The notes: generated from the letters alone by a model not told the origin. 64,000 nucleotides of DNA from an uncultured Alphaproteobacteria bacterium (GCA_902613995.1 CACMJG010000001.1:187518-251517); one strand, 5' to 3'. Counted from the stretch's first letter, positions 46,517-54,770 are shown. Numbers and translations: made by a program.

Positions 46517-46948
46517 ATGCAAAATACAATCACAAATATTGACAAACAAAGATTTACACCATTTACGGTGGGTTTTGATGATTTGTTTGATAGACTTTTC
46601 GATATGGAAGTTAATACTTCATCCGGATATCCGCCTTACAATATAATAAAATCAGATGATTATAATTACCACATCGAAATCGCTGTTGCAGGCTTTAATA
46701 AAGATCAAATTGAAGTTGAACTTTCTGATGGTGTATTAACAGTCAGATCAAAGGTTAAAGATCAAAAAGCTAATGAAACTCAAAATATAATTCATCAAGG
46801 TATTTCTCAAAGAAATTTTGTCAGAAAATTTACATTATCTGATGAAATAAGAGTAAAAAGTGCAGACTTAAACGACGGTATGTTGAAGATAAAATTAGAA
46901 AAAGTCATACCAGAGCACAAAAAACCAAAATTGATTGCCATCAAATAG
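46517..46948 (+). CDS. Small heat shock protein Hsp20 (IbpA-like)
   Basis: 143 residues. N-terminal RFTPFTVGFDDLFDRLFDM and YPPYNIIKSDDYNYHIEIAVAGFNKDQIEVEL open an alpha-crystallin domain (about 35-130) with GISQRNFVRKFTLSDEIRVKSADLNDGMLKIKLEKVIPEHKKPKLIAI, all typical of the IbpA/HspA class. It holds unfolding proteins in large oligomers. Its own palindromic promoter and thermometer-like leader suggest both transcriptional and temperature-linked translational control. A GC-rich hairpin follows the stop. Confidence 0.95.
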   Translation: MQNTITNIDKQRFTPFTVGFDDLFDRLFDMEVNTSSGYPPYNIIKSDDYNYHIEIAVAGFNKDQIEVELSDGVLTVRSKVKDQKANETQNIIHQGISQRNFVRKFTLSDEIRVKSADLNDGMLKIKLEKVIPEHKKPKLIAIK

Positions 46949-46950
46949 TT

Positions 46951-46976
46951 TGTAGGGGGGAAGAATTCCCCCTGCA
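46951..46976 (+). terminator. GC-rich hairpin after hsp20
   Basis: TGTAGGGGG (46951-46959) pairs with CCCCCTGCA (46968-46976), closed further by AA/TT, with a small GAA loop; it starts 3 bases after the hsp20 stop. It is the most G-rich stem in the area. There is no U tract, so it may be a weak terminator or an mRNA-stabilising structure. Confidence 0.6.
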
Positions 46977-47014
46977 CTAAAATTATTGACATAATAAACT
47001 TTTCATATTAATTA

Positions 47015-47033
47015 GATAATAATAATCATTATC
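47015..47033 (+). promoter_or_regulatory. Fur box upstream of the iron ABC transporter
   Basis: GATAATAATAATCATTATC matches the classical 19-base Fur consensus GATAATGATAATCATTATC at 18 of 19 positions and ends 9 bases before the ATG at 47042. A TTGACA at 46986-46991 could be the -35 element with a -10 (TAATTA at 47009-47014) adjoining the box. Binding of an iron-loaded Fur-family repressor here would block transcription of the whole transport operon. Confidence 0.88.
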
Positions 47034-47041
47034 AAATTAAT

Positions 47042-48055
47042 ATGAATCTGTTCACTTTTCTTATAGTATTTTTTTTTTCATTCCATATAAATGCAAATGA
47101 AATCAATTTATATACGACAAGACATTATGATTCAGATCTTAAACTTTTCAAGGAATTCACTAAACAAACTGGTATTAGTGTCAACATAATCTCTGGAAAA
47201 GCAAAACCACTTGAAAAGAGAATATTAGAGGAAGGAAAATCTTGCAAAGGAGATTTGTTTTTTTTGGCTGACGCTGGAAGACTTTATTCTTCTCAAAATA
47301 ATGGTGTTTTTAAAAAGGTTAGTTCAAAAGTTTTGGAAAAAAAAATACCAGCTCAGTTTAGGTCTGATTATTGGTTTGGAATAACAAAAAGAGCTAGGAT
47401 TATTTTCTACAACGAAAAAAAAATATCCTTGACAGATTTGGTTAATTTAAATTACGAGGATCTCACAGACAATAGGTTTAATAAATCCATTGCAATTAGA
47501 CAGTCAAATAATGTCTACAACCAGTCTCTAATCGCATCCATGATAGAAAATCATGGATTAGAGTATACTAGAAGTTGGACAAAGAAATTTGTTAAAAATT
47601 TTTCTAGAAAACCCAAAGGTAACGATAGAGCACAGATCTTATCAGTTGCCTCAGGTGAGTCGAAACTTGCTATAGCGAATACCTATTATTATGCATTAAT
47701 GTTATCTGGAAAAAAAGGTAAGGAGCAAAAAGAAGCAGCAAAAAAAGTTCGTCCATTTTTTCCAAATCAACAAAACAGAGGGACACATATGAATATTTCG
47801 GGAATTGGAGTATTAAAACATTCACCTAATCCCGATAATGCAATAAAATTTATTGAATTTTTACTTACCCACTCAGCTCAAGAACACATGGTAAACAATA
47901 CTTTTGAGTATCCAATGATAGAATCTGTAGATCCTCCGTCTTTGATAACCAAAATGGGAGGTAGCTTTAAACAAGATAATATTACAAATGTTTCTTCTTA
48001 TGGGAAATGGCAAACAGATGCCTTTAAAATAATGCAAGAAGCTGGTTGGAATTAA
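47042..48055 (+). CDS. Ferric iron ABC transporter, periplasmic binding protein (FbpA/FutA-like)
   Basis: 337 residues. Signal peptide (about 1-18, FLIVFFFSFHINANE). The fold starts INLYTTRHYDSDLKLFKEFTKQTGISVNII, as in FbpA/FutA1, and contains the tyrosine region NTYYYALM used for iron binding in this family. FFLADAGRLYSSQ and VRPFFPNQQNRGTHMNISGIGVLK are also family blocks. It collects Fe3+ in the periplasm. The near-perfect Fur box upstream supports an iron role. First gene of a three-gene transport operon. Confidence 0.93.
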   Translation: MNLFTFLIVFFFSFHINANEINLYTTRHYDSDLKLFKEFTKQTGISVNIISGKAKPLEKRILEEGKSCKGDLFFLADAGRLYSSQNNGVFKKVSSKVLEKKIPAQFRSDYWFGITKRARIIFYNEKKISLTDLVNLNYEDLTDNRFNKSIAIRQSNNVYNQSLIASMIENHGLEYTRSWTKKFVKNFSRKPKGNDRAQILSVASGESKLAIANTYYYALMLSGKKGKEQKEAAKKVRPFFPNQQNRGTHMNISGIGVLKHSPNPDNAIKFIEFLLTHSAQEHMVNNTFEYPMIESVDPPSLITKMGGSFKQDNITNVSSYGKWQTDAFKIMQEAGWN

Positions 48056-48062
48056 TTAAGTT

Positions 48063-49679
48063 TTGACAAAAATTAATCAACCATTTTACTCAACAAATCT
48101 TTCTTTCTACATCATATTATGCATATCAATTATTTCAATCATACCCCTTTTTACTATAATTATTAACTCTTCGATCATTGACTTTGACTTCACATTATTA
48201 AAAAATTCACAATTTTTAGAATATACGAAAAACTCGTTAATAATTCTTTTCTTTGTTTTATGTCTTACATTTGTCTTCGGAGTAATTCCTGCCTACTTGG
48301 TTACTTTCTACAATTTTGTTGGAGTAAAGTTCTTTAAATATTCATTAATTCTCTCATTCGCGATTCCTCCGTATATTTTCGGATATTCATTAAGTGCATT
48401 TTTTGAGAATTATGGTAGCGGTTACACGCTCATCAACCTTATTTGGCATACAAATAATGCTAACTCATATTTACCAAACTTTTCTCCAATAGTTAACACA
48501 GTGTTATCCTTATCTTTTACACTTTATGGATATGTTTATCTACTTTCTAGAACTTCATTTGTAGGTCAATCTGTAAATCTTTTAGATCTTGGAAAAAGTT
48601 TAGGTTTTAGTTCATACCAGAGATTTTTTAAAATTATTTTACCTTGTGCGAGACCTGGAATTTTCATAGGTCTAAGTTTGGTAGCTATGGAGACATTATC
48701 AGATTTTGGAACAGTTTCATACTTTGGCGTTTCAACCTTTACAACAGAAATATACAACTCATGGTTTATTTTTGATGATTTGAATACGTCTAACTTTTTA
48801 TCTCTTTTACTTTTAATTTTTGTGCTCTTTTTTTTTATAGTTGAGAGTTATTCAAGAAAAAATTCAAGGTTTCACTCACTTCAAAATGAAGGTAAAAGAA
48901 AAAAACAAGCCTTAAAAGGTACAAAAAATTTTTTAGCAACAGCTTTTTGCTTATGTTTATTTTTCTTTAGCTTTGTTTTTCCTTTTTCTCAAATGTTGTA
49001 CTGGTCGATAAAATTTCCCGAATATTTAGCAAACTTTGAAATTTTAAAACTTAATTTAAATACTTTTTTACTAATCTTTTTCACATCCTTTTTTTTAATA
49101 TCAGTCGCAATTTTTACAAATTTTGGAAATAGAGTTTTAAAAAATCGATTTTTAAATTTTTTCAGCAGTCTTTCAATTTCGGGTTATGCTATTCCTGGTA
49201 TCATCATTTCGGTATCTATTATAAGTTTTTTTTCGTTAGTAAGCTCATTCATAAATTTTGATTTAAAAACAATATTCATTGGATCATTTTATGGATTAAT
49301 TTTGGGTTATTTTTTTAGATTTTACTCAATTGCCTATAATGGTATAAAATCTAACTTCCTTAAAATAAATTATTCATTAGATGAATCTTCTTATTTAATG
49401 GGATTTGATAAATTTAAAACGTTCTCTACAGTTCATTGGCCAATTTTAAACAAAAATATTTTTTTTATTTTTATTCTGATTGCTATTGAAATAATTAAAG
49501 AACTCCCAATCACTTTGATTTTAAGACCTTTCAATTTTGAAACTTTCTCAACCCGTGCTTATAACTTTGCAACTCAAGATTTGATTGAGGCCACTGCGAT
49601 ACCGTCTATGTTTTTAATTTTCTGGGCAAGTATCTTTATTCTAATTTCATTTAAATACTTTTTTCAAGATAATAAATGA
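48063..49679 (+). CDS. Ferric iron ABC transporter, permease (FbpB-like)
   Basis: 538 residues, about 12 membrane segments in two halves, typical of the fused FbpB/SfuB type. The EAA-like loop appears twice: LLDLGKSLGFSSYQRFFKIILPCARPGI and SSYLMGFDKFKTFSTVHWPILNKN. The start is TTG at 48063, 7 bases after the preceding stop; the first ATG in frame is far inside, so the TTG is favoured. It forms the channel for iron transport with the ATPase that follows 13 bases downstream. Confidence 0.92.
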   Translation: MTKINQPFYSTNLSFYIILCISIISIIPLFTIIINSSIIDFDFTLLKNSQFLEYTKNSLIILFFVLCLTFVFGVIPAYLVTFYNFVGVKFFKYSLILSFAIPPYIFGYSLSAFFENYGSGYTLINLIWHTNNANSYLPNFSPIVNTVLSLSFTLYGYVYLLSRTSFVGQSVNLLDLGKSLGFSSYQRFFKIILPCARPGIFIGLSLVAMETLSDFGTVSYFGVSTFTTEIYNSWFIFDDLNTSNFLSLLLLIFVLFFFIVESYSRKNSRFHSLQNEGKRKKQALKGTKNFLATAFCLCLFFFSFVFPFSQMLYWSIKFPEYLANFEILKLNLNTFLLIFFTSFFLISVAIFTNFGNRVLKNRFLNFFSSLSISGYAIPGIIISVSIISFFSLVSSFINFDLKTIFIGSFYGLILGYFFRFYSIAYNGIKSNFLKINYSLDESSYLMGFDKFKTFSTVHWPILNKNIFFIFILIAIEIIKELPITLILRPFNFETFSTRAYNFATQDLIEATAIPSMFLIFWASIFILISFKYFFQDNK

Positions 49680-49692
49680 ATTATAAGAAATA

Positions 49693-50769
49693 ATGGGAAA
49701 TTTTTTTGAAGTTCTTGATGCAACATTCTCATCTGGAAATGATCATGAAATAAAGAATATAAATTTTGCAATTCCACAGAAGGGAAATATTGTATGCTTA
49801 CTGGGACCGTCAGGTGCAGGTAAAACAACTATCCTTAGGACAATTGCTGGTCTTGAAAAATTAAAATATGGAACCATTAGTCTTAATGGAAAAATTATAT
49901 CTTCAAATACCCTGTCGATAAGTCCAGATAAGAGAAACATAGCACTTTCGTTTCAGGATAATTGTTTGTTTCCTCACAAAAACGTCTATCAAAATATTTT
50001 ACTTGGATTAGAAAGGAAAAATAGAAAAAAATTTTTATATTCTCCACAGGAACTTTTAGACTTGTTTAAACTCAAAGAAGTTGAACAAAAGTATCCCCAT
50101 GAAATTAGTTCTGGAGAGGCTCAAAGAGTTTCTCTAGCCAGATCACTAATTTCTTCCCCCGATCTTATATTACTCGATGAACCATTTGCAAATATTGATC
50201 AAATATTAAAAGAGGATTTACAAAAAACTGTAAAAGATATTTTAAAATTAACAAAAATATCGGCAATTGTTGTAACACATGATCCTAATGAGGCATTTTA
50301 TTTAGGTGATAAGTGTGGTATCGTTATCAACAACGTACTTAAGCAGTTTGATACACCCTACAATATTTATCACTTTCCAAATTCTCTTGAGGTTGTAAAT
50401 TTTTTAAAAAGAGGAACTCTTCTAAATGTGAGAATAATCAATAGACAAAGCCTAGAACATAAAAGCCTTGGAATAATAAATGGTAAATACGGTTGCTCAA
50501 ATTTAAACCAATTCAATGAGGGTAAAACTGTTAAGTTATTAATCCAACCAGAAGATTTAATGCATGACGATAAAAGTCAATTGAAATTAAAAATTGTTGA
50601 TAGGAAGTTTCGGGGAACTAATTTTATTTATACATTAAGAACTCCTGAAAATGAACTTTTACCTGTACTTGTTGATTCTCATCATCAACATTTGCATGAA
50701 AATAATGAGGAGTTTGGAATAAAAACTCCCATTAATATAGATCATTTAGTTTGTTTTGAAAAAAAATAA
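49693..50769 (+). CDS. Ferric iron ABC transporter, ATP-binding protein (FbpC-like)
   Basis: 358 residues. Walker A GPSGAGKTT at 38-46, Q-loop FQDNCLFPHKNV, signature EISSGEAQRVSLARS, Walker B DLILLDEPFANID and the H-loop VVTHDPNEAF. A C-terminal TOBE-like regulatory domain (about 240-358) fits the CysA/FbpC group. Drives the transporter encoded just upstream. Confidence 0.93.
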   Translation: MGNFFEVLDATFSSGNDHEIKNINFAIPQKGNIVCLLGPSGAGKTTILRTIAGLEKLKYGTISLNGKIISSNTLSISPDKRNIALSFQDNCLFPHKNVYQNILLGLERKNRKKFLYSPQELLDLFKLKEVEQKYPHEISSGEAQRVSLARSLISSPDLILLDEPFANIDQILKEDLQKTVKDILKLTKISAIVVTHDPNEAFYLGDKCGIVINNVLKQFDTPYNIYHFPNSLEVVNFLKRGTLLNVRIINRQSLEHKSLGIINGKYGCSNLNQFNEGKTVKLLIQPEDLMHDDKSQLKLKIVDRKFRGTNFIYTLRTPENELLPVLVDSHHQHLHENNEEFGIKTPINIDHLVCFEKK

Positions 50770-50813
50770 CTACAAACTCTTTACATTTTTTTTTAAAAAA
50801 TTATTGTATTTTT

Positions 50814-51017
50814 ATGGATGACGAAAAAATTAATATTTCTGTTAGAAAGTTTTTAAAAAACGTTGGGATTACTTCTCAAAGAAAAATTGAAGAAAAGATT
50901 AGAGATAAATTTAAATCTGGTGAAATAAAAGATATCAATAAGATAAAAATCAAAGCTACTATAACCTCAGATACACTTGAGCTTAATGAATCTATTGATG
51001 GTGAAATAGAAACTTAA
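50814..51017 (+). CDS. DUF6494-like small protein
   Basis: 67 residues. The layout ISVRKFLKNVGITSQRKIEEKIRDKF, a middle basic segment, then TITSDTLELNESIDGEIE matches a short family (MNEDxxNxSIRKFLKxVGVTSQxxIE...VDGEIEL) that I recall as DUF6494, with no known function. It is soluble and probably helical then beta. Two small membrane-protein genes follow on the same strand. Confidence 0.75.
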   Translation: MDDEKINISVRKFLKNVGITSQRKIEEKIRDKFKSGEIKDINKIKIKATITSDTLELNESIDGEIET

Positions 51018-51019
51018 AA

Positions 51020-51247
51020 TTGGGCGAACAAAACAACATAAAAAAAGATAGTACTTTTGACTTTTGTGATAAAGAATTTAAATCTTTTAAGGAGGATGTC
51101 CTTTGTTCACAAGATGATTTACACAAATCAATGCAAGACAACTCCGTTGGTTTTGTTATTTTCTACGTAGTTGCTATTATATTTGTAGCTGCATTATTCC
51201 AACTATCCACAAAAGACTTTTCAAAAAAAGGAAAGAAAAATAAATAA
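51020..51247 (+). CDS. Small single-pass membrane protein, unknown
   Basis: 75 residues from a TTG at 51020, two bases after the DUF6494 stop. The first 40 residues are polar and acidic with two cysteines (FDFCDKEF, VLCSQDD), then a membrane segment (about 44-63, VGFVIFYVVAIIFVAALFQL), then a basic tail ending KKGKKNK. Not recognised. The start is uncertain because no ATG precedes the membrane segment in a better position. Confidence 0.5.
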   Translation: MGEQNNIKKDSTFDFCDKEFKSFKEDVLCSQDDLHKSMQDNSVGFVIFYVVAIIFVAALFQLSTKDFSKKGKKNK

Positions 51248-51302
51248 TTTATTTATTGTACTTTTAGTCTTACTTTTTTTTCACAATATTCTAATCTTTT
51301 TA

Positions 51303-51653
51303 ATGTACATGCTATCTGAAATTTTTGATCTAAAAGGACGTTTTATTTCTAAAGTTTTAAGAAAAAAAAAAAATTGTCTACTTTTTATATTGATCTTTTC
51401 GATTATTTATATTTTTTCCTCAACACTAGTATTAAATTTTTATGACATAAAAAAAATACAAATCTTAAACTTTTTATTTTCTTTTATTATTATATTTGAA
51501 ATTTGTTTAAAAATTTCTCAATCAGAACGATTTATTTTATGGATAGGTGAAAATTTAGATAAATCTTTTAGATTATTTATAATGTTTATAATAGGACTAA
51601 ACTGTACTTATTTCTATACAAGGTTAACTCTCCAAATAATAGAAAGCTATTAA
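51303..51653 (+). CDS. Small multi-pass membrane protein, unknown
   Basis: 116 residues with three probable membrane segments (about 24-46, 53-72, 88-108) and a basic loop KVLRKKKN before the first. The order (short cytoplasmic head, KGRF, three helices) does not match a family I know. The reading frame is open upstream of this ATG and would add another hydrophobic stretch, but no standard start codon is there. It ends 3 bases from the convergent tungstate ATPase gene. Confidence 0.55.
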   Translation: MYMLSEIFDLKGRFISKVLRKKKNCLLFILIFSIIYIFSSTLVLNFYDIKKIQILNFLFSFIIIFEICLKISQSERFILWIGENLDKSFRLFIMFIIGLNCTYFYTRLTLQIIESY

Positions 51654-51656
51654 AGT

Positions 51657-52361
51657 TTAATAGATAACACCCTCTTTCAAAAACTTTTGAATCAACTTAT
51701 TTTTTGATTTAAGAAATTTATTTTTTGTAGAAACTTCAATTATTTCTCCATCATTAATAAATAAAATCTCATCAGCTAATCTTTTTGCTTGGAATAAGTC
51801 ATGAGTAACCATAATAATTTTTATTCTATTTCTTTCTTTAATTAAAAATTTTTCTACCTTTTTTGTAAATTGCATATCAAGATTAGAACTTGGTTCATCC
51901 AAAATCAAAAGATTGGGTTTAGAAACCAGAGCTCTGATAAAGGAAAGATATTGTTTATTCCCTTCCGAGAGATTTCTTGCCGATATTTTCCCTTTGCTTG
52001 AAAATCCAAAATATTTTAATAAAAATTCAATCCTTTTATTTATGATTTTTTTGTTAAAACCTTTTATTTCAAGAGGATATGCTAGGTTATTGAAAACATT
52101 GCGTCTTAAAAAAATTATATTTTGTGAAAGATATCCCGTGTTGGGAGTTGTTCCATTTAACTTTATTGAAAGCTTTCCGCTTTCTGGTTTTATTAATCCT
52201 TTGATAATTTTCGTTAATAAAGTTTTTCCAGAACCATTAGGACCAAGTATAACTGTAATACCATTAGTTGAAATGTCTGTTGAAAGATTCTTAAAAAAAG
52301 ATTTGTTGTTCACACTATAATTTATGTTTTTTAGAGTTATGTGATTTTCTGAATTAATCAT
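51657..52361 (-). CDS. tupC: Tungstate/molybdate-type ABC transporter, ATP-binding protein (TupC-like)
   Basis: 234 residues. Walker A GPNGSGKT at 40-47, signature LSEGNKQYLSFIRAL, Walker B NLLILDEPSSNLD, H-loop MVTHDLFQAKRLAD. By itself it is a generic ABC ATPase; the call comes from the permease that overlaps it by 8 bases. No binding protein gene (tupA) lies nearby. Confidence 0.8.
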   Translation of the reverse strand: MINSENHITLKNINYSVNNKSFFKNLSTDISTNGITVILGPNGSGKTLLTKIIKGLIKPESGKLSIKLNGTTPNTGYLSQNIIFLRRNVFNNLAYPLEIKGFNKKIINKRIEFLLKYFGFSSKGKISARNLSEGNKQYLSFIRALVSKPNLLILDEPSSNLDMQFTKKVEKFLIKERNRIKIIMVTHDLFQAKRLADEILFINDGEIIEVSTKNKFLKSKNKLIQKFLKEGVIY

Positions 52362-53049
52362 AAGAATTTTTCCGGGAAATTGTTTTCATTACCATTACAA
52401 TCGCGTTTAAAGCAATCGCAATTATAATCAAAACTATACCTAAAGACATTGCCATTGATAAATTTCCTTTAGATGTTTCCAAAGCAATTGTTGTCGTCAT
52501 AACTCTTGTGTAGTGTACAATATTTCCTCCGACAATTATTATAGCTCCTACCTCGGACAAAGCCCTACCTAAACCAGTTAAAATGCATGTCACAAGTGAA
52601 ATTTTAGCATCAAAAACTGTTGTTCTAATTTTACTTATTAAATCAACTTCAAATGTATCAAACATTTCCTTATACTCATCAAACATTTGTTGAAGCAGTT
52701 CTGTGCTAACTGAAATAATTATTGGCAAAATTATTATTATCTGAGCAATAATCATAATTGACGGAGTATATAAAATGTCTAAAAATCCTAAAGGACCTGT
52801 TTGGGAAAATAAAATATAAAGCAAGAGACCTACAAACACTGGAGGTAAAGCCATCATTGAATTAAAAAAAATAATTATAGTTTTTTTTCCAGTAAAATTT
52901 GTAGATGACAAAACTCCAGCTATGGGCAAACCTAAAAAACATGAAAAAGTAAGGGCAAAAAGTGATACTTTTAATGAAAGCCAAATGATCTCATATAAAT
53001 CAGGATCAAATGAGAAAACTAAATTTAATGATTCTAAAAGAACATTCAC
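52354..53049 (-). CDS. tupB: Tungstate-type ABC transporter permease (TupB-like)
   Basis: 231 residues, about five membrane segments. The block LGRALSEVGAIIIVGGNIVHYTRVMTTTIALETSKGNLSMAMSLGIVL is the characteristic C-terminal end of TupB/TupB-like permeases, with an EAA-type loop near FDAKISLV. It is 11 bases downstream of the molbindin gene, which suggests tungstate or molybdate as substrate. Confidence 0.86.
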   Translation of the reverse strand: MNVLLESLNLVFSFDPDLYEIIWLSLKVSLFALTFSCFLGLPIAGVLSSTNFTGKKTIIIFFNSMMALPPVFVGLLLYILFSQTGPLGFLDILYTPSIMIIAQIIIILPIIISVSTELLQQMFDEYKEMFDTFEVDLISKIRTTVFDAKISLVTCILTGLGRALSEVGAIIIVGGNIVHYTRVMTTTIALETSKGNLSMAMSLGIVLIIIAIALNAIVMVMKTISRKNSYD

Positions 53050-53060
53050 TTAAATGAAAA

Positions 53061-53288
53061 CTAATGTTTCCCAATTATGACTGCTGCTGCAGGAAAAATA
53101 CAAGTTACTAAATTTCCTTTACCTAGTTCCATGTCTTTACATATGTCAACTGGAACCGCAGCATGAACAAAACTTCCAGTTAAGTTTCCATCTGCGTCTG
53201 TTTGTTCGACAGATACCTGAGAGTAACTTGATCCATGGATAACAGAGGTAACTTTACCTTTAATTTGATTTTTTGCACTTATTCTCAT
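53061..53288 (-). CDS. Molbindin-type TOBE-domain protein
   Basis: 75 residues, a single TOBE domain: MRISAKNQIKGKVTSVIHGSSYSQVSVEQ, then VPVDICKDMELGKGNLVTCIFPAAAVIIGK. Molbindins bind molybdate or tungstate in the cytoplasm as oligomers. It heads the tupB-tupC group and is 37 bases downstream of the symporter gene. The sequence carries an insert DADGNLTGSF before the middle strand. Confidence 0.85.
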   Translation of the reverse strand: MRISAKNQIKGKVTSVIHGSSYSQVSVEQTDADGNLTGSFVHAAVPVDICKDMELGKGNLVTCIFPAAAVIIGKH

Positions 53289-53325
53289 TTGGGGAAAACC
53301 TTTCGTAAAATGTTAAATTATTAAT

Positions 53326-54219
53326 TTATTTTTTTTTCCAAAAATAAACAAGACCTGAAGCAGAAATATTATGCCAAAGACTAAATACAGCTGAAGGCAA
53401 AGCAACCAGCTTTGTGAAATGCATTAAGGCCAACGTCATACCTAGACCAGAATTTTGCATTGCAACCTCAATTGCAACTGTTTTTTTTACATCCATCGGG
53501 AATTTAAAAAAGCTTGCAATTAAGAATCCTAAAAAAAGACCAATTAAATTGTGCAGAGCAACAGCAACTAGAATATTCCAGGAAAGATTACTAAAACTAT
53601 CAATATTAATTGAAAAAATAATTCCAATTATCAAAGCAATAGAAATTTCTGAAAATAAAGGAAAAAACTTCAATAAAGTTTTTTCTTTGTTTCTAATAAA
53701 AATTTTCATCAGTATTCCACATACAACAGGAAGAAAAACAATAAAGAATGTTGATTTGATTAAACTTAAAATTTCGATATCAATATTTTCATCAGCAAAT
53801 AAAAAAATTAAAGCAGGAGTAAAAAAAACAGCTAAACCTGTGGACACAAAAGTACAGAAGATTGACAACGATAAATTTGCTTTACAAATATATGCAATTA
53901 CATTAGATGCTGTTCCGCCTGGACATGAACCCAAAATAATAAAACCTAGTGCAATCTCTTTTGGGAAATCAAAAATGACAACTAAAAGAAAGGCCAGGAA
54001 AGGCATTATTGAGAACTGCAAAATAATTGTAGTTAACAGCCACTTGGGTTCAGTTAGGATATTTTTTATTTCCTGCAGTTGAAGCGACGTCCCCATACCA
54101 AACATCACAAATCCTAAAAGGTAGGGTATTGAAGATTTAAGTTCTGTGAACAAACTAGGAAAAGTAAAACTTAATATTAAAAATATAAAAATTAATAAAA
54201 TTAAGCTAAATTTATACAC
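53326..54219 (-). CDS. Bile acid:sodium symporter family (BASS) transporter
   Basis: 297 residues, about 9-10 membrane segments. FMGMGTSLQLQEI-like start, GFIILGSCPGGTASNVIAYICKANLSLSIFCTFVSTGLA (the BASS crossover region) and VAIEVAMQNSGLGMTLAL (second crossover with E.QN) are diagnostic. Substrate unknown; BASS carriers move organic acids, pantothenate or taurocholate-like molecules with Na+. Confidence 0.92.
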   Translation of the reverse strand: MYKFSLILLIFIFLILSFTFPSLFTELKSSIPYLLGFVMFGMGTSLQLQEIKNILTEPKWLLTTIILQFSIMPFLAFLLVVIFDFPKEIALGFIILGSCPGGTASNVIAYICKANLSLSIFCTFVSTGLAVFFTPALIFLFADENIDIEILSLIKSTFFIVFLPVVCGILMKIFIRNKEKTLLKFFPLFSEISIALIIGIIFSINIDSFSNLSWNILVAVALHNLIGLFLGFLIASFFKFPMDVKKTVAIEVAMQNSGLGMTLALMHFTKLVALPSAVFSLWHNISASGLVYFWKKK

Positions 54220-54236
54220 AAATATACATAAAAAAA

Positions 54237-54674
54237 TTAAACCTCGTAGTCTCTTAACATTTTTTTGATTTCAATACTATGCATCTCTTCTTGTTTTATC
54301 ATCTCTCTAGCATACTCCTCAACATAAAGACTTTTATTTTCCGCACAGTCTAATAAACTTTTATAAAGATCAATCGCCATTTCTTCATGCCCTAGACTTT
54401 CTTTTAATAAATTTTCTATAGAATGTTGGTTTGTTTCTTCAATATTTGGGATAGCTTGAGATGGATGTCCTCCAAGTCCAGTTAATAATTCTCCTGCTTG
54501 TTGCGCATGTTCTAAAGATTCTTCAGCTTGTTCTTTGAAGAATTTATCTAAGCTTAGTCTATTAGGCCCAGTGACCATTAGAGCAAAATGAGTATATTTA
54601 ACAACACCAGCTAACTCGTATTTTAAAATTTCATTAAGCGCAGAAATAGTTTTTCCTTTGTCAAGATCTTTCAT
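54237..54674 (-). CDS. Bacterioferritin-like ferritin-fold protein
   Basis: 145 residues, a four-helix ferritin fold. The first glutamate helix ALNEILKYELAGVVKY, EQAEESLEHAQQAGELLTGLGG, HEEMAIDLYKSLLD and EEMHSIEIKKML give most ferroxidase ligands; the Met that binds heme in E. coli Bfr and the Glu three before the histidine are not clearly in register. It probably stores or detoxifies iron. A partial Fur-box match lies in its promoter region. It is usually annotated as bacterioferritin in alphaproteobacteria. Confidence 0.85.
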   Translation of the reverse strand: MKDLDKGKTISALNEILKYELAGVVKYTHFALMVTGPNRLSLDKFFKEQAEESLEHAQQAGELLTGLGGHPSQAIPNIEETNQHSIENLLKESLGHEEMAIDLYKSLLDCAENKSLYVEEYAREMIKQEEMHSIEIKKMLRDYEV

Positions 54675-54690
54675 ATGTTCTCCTTTTAAT

Positions 54691-54701
54691 TAATCATTAT
54701 C
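54691..54701 (-). promoter_or_regulatory. Half Fur-box match in the bacterioferritin promoter region
   Basis: TAATCATTATC (54691-54701) equals the right 11 bases of the Fur consensus; the left half does not match. On the minus strand it reads GATAATGATTA and could also be the -10 element of the promoter. It lies 17-27 bases upstream of the start. Confidence 0.4.
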
Positions 54702-54756
54702 CCCTAAATATCAAAATTATCATAAAATGAAAAGAGCAAGAATCTTTTAAAGCATT

Positions 54757-54770
54757 GGCATTAATATTGC
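54757..54770 (+). promoter_or_regulatory. Sigma-54 (-24/-12) promoter match before the methyltransferase
   Basis: TTGGCATTAATATTGCTC contains GG (54757-54758), a 10-base spacer and GC (54769-54770), with TGGCA and TTGC flanks as in the sigma-54 consensus. Start of transcription would fall at about 54782, which is the ATG itself. The same arrangement is found before two flagellar genes. Confidence 0.62.

Noticed and set aside
51189..51302. Upstream extension of the small membrane protein at 51303
   Set aside because: The frame is open and reads hydrophobic (LFIVLLVLLFF), but no ATG, GTG or TTG start exists there and T-rich DNA gives such sequence by chance.
51913..52320. 135-codon plus-strand open frame opposite tupC
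   Set aside because: Shadow of the ABC ATPase gene; no motif and an unlikely composition.
53414..54082. 222-codon plus-strand open frame opposite the BASS transporter
   Set aside because: It is the mirror of a hydrophobic, well-motifed gene in the other strand, has a Lys/Ile-rich sequence without family pattern, and no ribosome binding site.
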